Assembly (NCBI RefSeq): GCF_003946325.1
Contig: NZ_RHNT01000004.1
Span: 1 to 64,000 of the forward strand
Direction: 5' to 3'
Origin: Companilactobacillus furfuricola
Lineage (GTDB): Bacteria; Bacillota; Bacilli; Lactobacillales; Lactobacillaceae
Length of the DNA: 64,000 bases
Shown: positions 60,240-64,000 of the stretch, piece by piece
Layout: every line of letters starts with the position of its first letter
Numbering within the stretch: position 1 is the first letter of the stretch
Position numbers and translations under genes: made by a program
The notes under the pieces: generated by a model
What the model was told of the DNA's origin: nothing
Seen by the model: the letters and a program-made list of their open reading frames with translations, nothing else
Databases searched by the model: none

Positions 60240-61070
60240 ATGGAAAATATTATTTCAATCAAAGATGTTTTTTACAAATACCCCGGTTCTGATAATTATG
60301 CAGTTAACGGGATCAGTTTAGATATTAAAGCTAACGAGTGGATCTCGATCGTTGGGAAGAATGGTAGTGGAAAGACTACTTTGACAAGGTTGATCGATGG
60401 TCTTGAAGAATGTGAATCTGGTACTATTGAGATCGATGGCGTAGTGACCGACGAAGAAACCATTTGGGACGCTCGCAAGAAAATCGGGATCGTATTTCAA
60501 AATCCTGACCACCAATTTGTTGGTGCAACGGTTGAAGATGATGTTGCCTTTGGGTTGGAAAATCAAGGAATGCCACGGGAGCAAATGATAAATGCGGTCG
60601 ACAACGCTTTAAAAATGGTAGACATGCAAGATTTCAAGAAGCGTGATCCGCAATCGCTATCTGGTGGTCAAAAACAACGTGTCGCTATCGCGGGAGTTTT
60701 GGCAATCAAACCGCAAATTATCATTATGGATGAGTCGACTAGTATGTTGGATCCTGAGGGACGGAAGACTGTCATTAATTTAATTGAACAATTACGATCT
60801 GAACAAAATTTGACAGTAATTTCTATTACACATGACATTGAAGAGACGCAACTTTCTGATAGAATTATAGTATTGAATTCCGGTAAGATCGTAAAAGATA
60901 CTGATCCTGCTGATCTATACAACCTCGGTCCTCAATTGACGGAGTTTGGATTGGAAGAACCATTTACTAATTTAGTAGCTGCCGGATTGACTGATTTGAT
61001 CGATTTTAAGGGCTATATTACGGAGGAAGGACTCATTGACAAATTATGCGAATTGAATTTGAAAAGGTAA
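60240..61070 (+). CDS. ecfA1: Energy-coupling factor transporter ATPase EcfA1
   Basis: The 276-residue ABC ATPase has Walker A GKNGSGKTTL, Q-loop FQNPDHQFVGATVEDDVAFG, signature LSGGQKQRVAIAGVLA and Walker B IIIMDESTSMLDPEG. With EcfA2 and EcfT it powers uptake of vitamins and other micronutrients by several S-components encoded elsewhere. ATG 60240 follows AAAGGTGAGCAA; the frame is open 36 codons further upstream but without ribosome site. It overlaps ecfA2 by 25 bases. Confidence 0.95.
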   Translation: MENIISIKDVFYKYPGSDNYAVNGISLDIKANEWISIVGKNGSGKTTLTRLIDGLEECESGTIEIDGVVTDEETIWDARKKIGIVFQNPDHQFVGATVEDDVAFGLENQGMPREQMINAVDNALKMVDMQDFKKRDPQSLSGGQKQRVAIAGVLAIKPQIIIMDESTSMLDPEGRKTVINLIEQLRSEQNLTVISITHDIEETQLSDRIIVLNSGKIVKDTDPADLYNLGPQLTEFGLEEPFTNLVAAGLTDLIDFKGYITEEGLIDKLCELNLKR

Positions 61071-61900
61071 CACATTCATATGAGTCCAGTAATCCTATGT
61101 CAGGACTTGGATTGGCCAATGTCTCATGCACGATCGAAAGTGGCCAATTTACCGCAATCGTTGGTAAAACTGGTAGTGGTAAATCAACGCTCGTCAAACA
61201 CATCAATGCCCTTTTGAAACCAACTAGCGGGACCATAACGGTTGGTGATCATCAAATTACCCCTGAGACTGATAATAAGAATTTGAAGCCACTGCGCAAA
61301 AAAGTGGGAATGGTGTTTCAATTTCCTGAGAGTCAATTATTCGAAGATACAGTCGAAAAAGATATTATGTTCGGACCAAAGAATTTTGGCTTCACGGAAG
61401 AACAGGCTAAAGAAGCGGCTTCAAAAATGATCGAAGTTGTTGGTCTAGGGCCGGATTATTTAACTAAGTCACCGTTTGACCTATCAGGTGGACAAATGCG
61501 ACGGGTGGCGATTGCCGGCGTTCTAGCCAGTGATCCAGAAACAATCATATTAGATGAACCTACTGCCGGATTAGATCCTGTAGGTCGCAAAGAGATCATG
61601 GACTTATTTAAGGCTCAGCAATCACGAGGCAAAACAATCATTTTGATCACGCACAATATGGATGACGTGGCCAACTATGCCGATAAATTGATGGTCATGC
61701 ATGACAGTCATCTCGTCGGACAGGGCACACCTAAGCAAGTTTTCAATGATCAGGAACTACTTAACAAGAACTATATTAGTTTGCCTCAGAGCGCTGTTTT
61801 TGCTCAAAAACTGGCTGCTAAAGGTTTCACCTTTGATCAGTTACCAATTACTATCAGTGAGTTGACCGCTGAAATAAAACAACAAATTCACGGTGATTAA
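61046..61900 (+). CDS. ecfA2: Energy-coupling factor transporter ATPase EcfA2
   Basis: The 284-residue ABC ATPase has Walker A GKTGSGKSTL, Q-loop FQFPESQLFEDTVEKDIMFG, signature LSGGQMRRVAIAGVLA and Walker B IILDEPTAGLDPVG. EcfA2 pairs with EcfA1 as the second nucleotide-binding subunit. ATG 61046 lies inside the ecfA1 end; its best ribosome site (GGAGGAAGG, 61022-61030) is rather distant, which suggests coupling to ecfA1 translation. Confidence 0.95.
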   Translation: MRIEFEKVTHSYESSNPMSGLGLANVSCTIESGQFTAIVGKTGSGKSTLVKHINALLKPTSGTITVGDHQITPETDNKNLKPLRKKVGMVFQFPESQLFEDTVEKDIMFGPKNFGFTEEQAKEAASKMIEVVGLGPDYLTKSPFDLSGGQMRRVAIAGVLASDPETIILDEPTAGLDPVGRKEIMDLFKAQQSRGKTIILITHNMDDVANYADKLMVMHDSHLVGQGTPKQVFNDQELLNKNYISLPQSAVFAQKLAAKGFTFDQLPITISELTAEIKQQIHGD

Positions 61901-61903
61901 TAA

Positions 61904-62704
61904 ATGGATAAATTAATTATAGGGCGTTATTTACCAGGTGATTCATTGATTTATCGCTTGGACCCTCGATTGAAATTTTTAATAACATTTTACTTTATTG
62001 GTATCGTTTTTTTAGCCAATAATGTGGCCTCTTATGCGTTTTTGCTAGTTTTTGTATTATTCGCCGTTTATGTGTCAAAAGTTAATCTGCTGTTCTTTAT
62101 CAAAGGACTGCGACCGATGTTTTGGCTGATCCTATTTACGGTAGCTTTGCAGGCCTTCTTTACGCCAAGTAATGATCCAATTTGGCACTGGGCATTTTTA
62201 ACACTGTCCAAAGATGGCTTGGTTATCGCGGCGTATATATTTATGCGTTTTATCTTGATTATTTTTATTTCAACGTTGTTGACTTTGACGACAACGCCAA
62301 TCGAAATTTCCGATTCAATCGAGAGCATTTTGAAACCTCTAAAAGCAGTCAAGTTTCCCGTGACCCAAGTTGCTTTAATGTTGTCGATTGCATTAAGATT
62401 CGTTCCATTATTGATCGATGAGACTACTAAGATCATGGATGCCCAGCGTGCTCGTGGGGTTGATTTTGGTGAAGGTGGTTTGATCAAACGGATCAAAGCA
62501 TTCGTTCCCATTTTGATACCATTGTTCGTAAGTAGTTTCTCGATCGCGTATGACCTGGCGATCGCCATGGAATCTCGTGGCTATAAAGATGGGGAAGGAC
62601 GCAGTAAATACCGTGTCTTGAACTGGTCGAAGCGTGATAATTGGACGATAGTTTTCATGGTTTTAGTTACTGCAATATTATTATTACTACGGAGTTATAG
62701 ATGA
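61904..62704 (+). CDS. ecfT: Energy-coupling factor transporter transmembrane protein EcfT
   Basis: The 266-residue subunit begins [19 protein letters not shown], has several helices, and carries the two coupling motifs of long cytoplasmic helices (AQRARG near residue 185 and MESRGY near 225) that dock on the ATPases. It starts three bases after ecfA2, with no strong ribosome site, and its TGA overlaps the truA ATG (ATGA). Confidence 0.94.
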   Translation: MDKLIIGRYLPGDSLIYRLDPRLKFLITFYFIGIVFLANNVASYAFLLVFVLFAVYVSKVNLLFFIKGLRPMFWLILFTVALQAFFTPSNDPIWHWAFLTLSKDGLVIAAYIFMRFILIIFISTLLTLTTTPIEISDSIESILKPLKAVKFPVTQVALMLSIALRFVPLLIDETTKIMDAQRARGVDFGEGGLIKRIKAFVPILIPLFVSSFSIAYDLAIAMESRGYKDGEGRSKYRVLNWSKRDNWTIVFMVLVTAILLLLRSYR

Positions 62705-63447
62705 CGAATTACAAACTAACTGTTGCCTACGATGGCGCAAATTTTCATGGCTTTCAACGCCAACCTAAGTTAAGAACAGTTCAAGGCGTTTTAGAAAAAG
62801 CTTTGACGAAGATGGCGAAGGGTAAACACATTGAAGTCATTGGTTCAGGACGGACTGATGCGGGCGTGCATGCATTAGGCCAAGTGATTTCTTTTCAATA
62901 TCCAGGAAAACTGGGCGCTGATAATATGTTAAAAGCAGTCAATTCGTTGATGCCGTTAGATGTCATCATTAAAAACTCAGAGATCGTTGCTGATGATTTC
63001 CACGCTCGCTTTGGGGTAGTTAAGAAGACTTACCAATATCGTGTTGATTGTGGACATTACACGGATCCATTTAAACGATTTTACACAGGACATTATCCTT
63101 ATCCGTTTGAAGTCCAAAAGATAGAAACAGCTTTAAATGATCTCATCGGGGAGCACGACTTTTCTAGCTTTGCGGCTTCTGGTGGTGTCATTGAAAATAA
63201 GGTCCGTACTATCTACCAAGCTACAGTGGATTATTCTCAACCAAATAACGAGCTGATCTTTGAATTTACTGGCAACGGTTTTTTGTATAATATGGTCCGC
63301 ATTTTAGTCGCTACCTTATTAGAGATTGGTAATGGTCGTCGTCCTGAGCATGATTTATTAAGATTATTTGAAGTTAAAGATCGTCAAGAGGCTCGTGGAA
63401 CAGCACCTGCGAGTGGCTTGTATTTAAAAGAAGTTTTTTACAAATAA
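62701..63447 (+). CDS. truA: tRNA pseudouridine(38-40) synthase TruA
   Basis: The 248-residue enzyme isomerises uridines 38-40 in the anticodon arm of many tRNAs. The catalytic Asp is in [15 protein letters not shown] near residue 52; [22 protein letters not shown] and [19 protein letters not shown] are family segments. Full length. It overlaps ecfT by four bases. Confidence 0.96.
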   Translation: MTNYKLTVAYDGANFHGFQRQPKLRTVQGVLEKALTKMAKGKHIEVIGSGRTDAGVHALGQVISFQYPGKLGADNMLKAVNSLMPLDVIIKNSEIVADDFHARFGVVKKTYQYRVDCGHYTDPFKRFYTGHYPYPFEVQKIETALNDLIGEHDFSSFAASGGVIENKVRTIYQATVDYSQPNNELIFEFTGNGFLYNMVRILVATLLEIGNGRRPEHDLLRLFEVKDRQEARGTAPASGLYLKEVFYK

Positions 63448-63454
63448 AATACTT

Positions 63455-63562
63455 GATCAGTTATTGACTTATCAGCAAATACCAAGTATTATTGTACCTG
63501 GTATTGTTTGCCCCACGATAAGCCCCGGAAACTTATTGAGTGTCAAACAGACAATGAACTGG
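63455..63562 (+). ncRNA. L13 leader-like structured region
   Basis: The region before rplM contains the hairpin GCAAATACCA...TGGTATTGTTTGC (63475-63511) and then CCCCACGATAAGCCCCGG with ATAAG/CTTAT pairing. An autoregulatory L13 leader RNA is known upstream of rplM-rpsI in firmicutes, and the position agrees. I have not compared it to the family model. Confidence 0.55.
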
Positions 63563-63572
63563 AGGAAAACAA

Positions 63573-64000
63573 ATGCGTACAACACCATTAGCAAAAGCAA
63601 ATGAAGTTGATCGTAAGTGGTATGTGATTGATGCAGCTGACGTTGCTCTAGGTAGAGTTTCATCAGTTGTTGCAGCAATTCTTAGAGGTAAGAACAAGCC
63701 AACATATACACCAAACGTTGATACAGGTGATAACGTTATTATCATCAATGCAGCACAAGTAAAATTAACAGGTAAGAAAGCTAAGAACAAGATCTACTAT
63801 TCTCATTCAGATCACCCAGGTGGGTTGAAGAGTATCAGTGCTGGTCAAAAGCGCGATGAAAAACCAGAACTATTCGTAGAAGACTCTATTCGCGGTATGT
63901 TACCACATAACACACTTGGTCGTAACCAAATCAAGAAGTTGCATGTTTATGCAGGTTCTGAACATAACCACCAAGCACAAAATCCAGAAATGTTGGATAT
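63573..64000 (+). CDS. rplM: 50S ribosomal protein L13 (cut by window end)
   Basis: The visible 142 codons cover nearly all of a roughly 147-residue protein: [55 protein letters not shown] and [20 protein letters not shown]. Only the last few residues are missing. ATG 63573 lies behind TGGAGGAAAACAA. rpsI is expected next, beyond the window. Confidence 0.96.
   Translation, partial: MRTTPLAKANEVDRKWYVIDAADVALGRVSSVVAAILRGKNKPTYTPNVDTGDNVIIINAAQVKLTGKKAKNKIYYSHSDHPGGLKSISAGQKRDEKPELFVEDSIRGMLPHNTLGRNQIKKLHVYAGSEHNHQAQNPEMLD

Overview
The window reads as a low-to-medium GC Gram-positive chromosome of the Lactobacillaceae. The evidence is the gene order clpC-rpoB-rpoC-hydrolase-prepilin peptidase-rpsL-rpsG-fusA-S10/spc/alpha, strong AGGAGG ribosome sites with many TTG and GTG starts, SLAP-type surface modules, and WTGNAARCGNWWWCAW catabolite (cre) sites. 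A Companilactobacillus-like species is my best guess, but it is only an inference.

Layout. (1) 0-20 kb is an accessory, surface-directed region. It holds a decayed, domain-inverted GH3 beta-glucosidase, a DUF3923-like membrane peptide, a lipoprotein, a frameshifted SLAP surface protein, a secreted GH63 glucosidase, a stand-alone SLAP-module protein without signal peptide, a GH73 glucosaminidase with four SLAP-like modules, a ComK homologue next to a ComX/SigH-like sigma factor, two paralogous secreted amidases, a YdcF-type gene broken by a 13-bp tandem duplication, and an AI-2E family permease. (2) 21.2-28.8 kb is a nucleoside salvage block: divergent deoR, then deoC-deoB-pdp-deoD-nupC and an NCS2 purine permease, with a perfect cre site between deoC and deoB. 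(3) 29.7-39.8 kb is clpC and rpoBC, the latter behind a strong promoter and a structured, attenuator-like leader. (4) 40-46 kb is an esterase, a ComC-like prepilin peptidase, the str operon (rpsL-rpsG-fusA) and a CPBP protease. (5) 46.2-64 kb is the S10-spc-alpha ribosomal superoperon, running on through the ECF transporter module ecfA1-ecfA2-ecfT, truA and rplM, which is cut by the window end.

The most unusual content is a family of eight dispersed intergenic elements in the first 29 kb (about 100-270, 3344-3620, 10020-10220, 10522-10732, 13200-13440, 16272-16632, 20453-20942 and 28801-29219), on both strands. Complete copies fold into the same architecture: a long closing stem P1, an internal loop, a short stem P2, and two hairpins P3 and P4. 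The stems differ between copies but stay paired through compensatory changes. The 17-nt loop of P4 is almost invariant and carries CUCCUU, an anti-Shine-Dalgarno sequence. One-sided changes in the 20.5 kb copy keep G-U pairs only on one strand, which points to a selected RNA. I know of no described family that matches. It is either a structured RNA class or a non-autonomous mobile repeat that encodes one.

How the parts work together: the surface enzymes and hydrolases share the SLAP cell-wall module. Sugar and nucleoside catabolism appears to be under carbon catabolite control (cre sites at 6773, 22968 and, weaker, 378). Competence functions (ComK, sigma factor, prepilin peptidase) are present. 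The ribosomal block carries several leader structures (rpoB, rpsL, rpsJ, rplM) suited to autoregulation.
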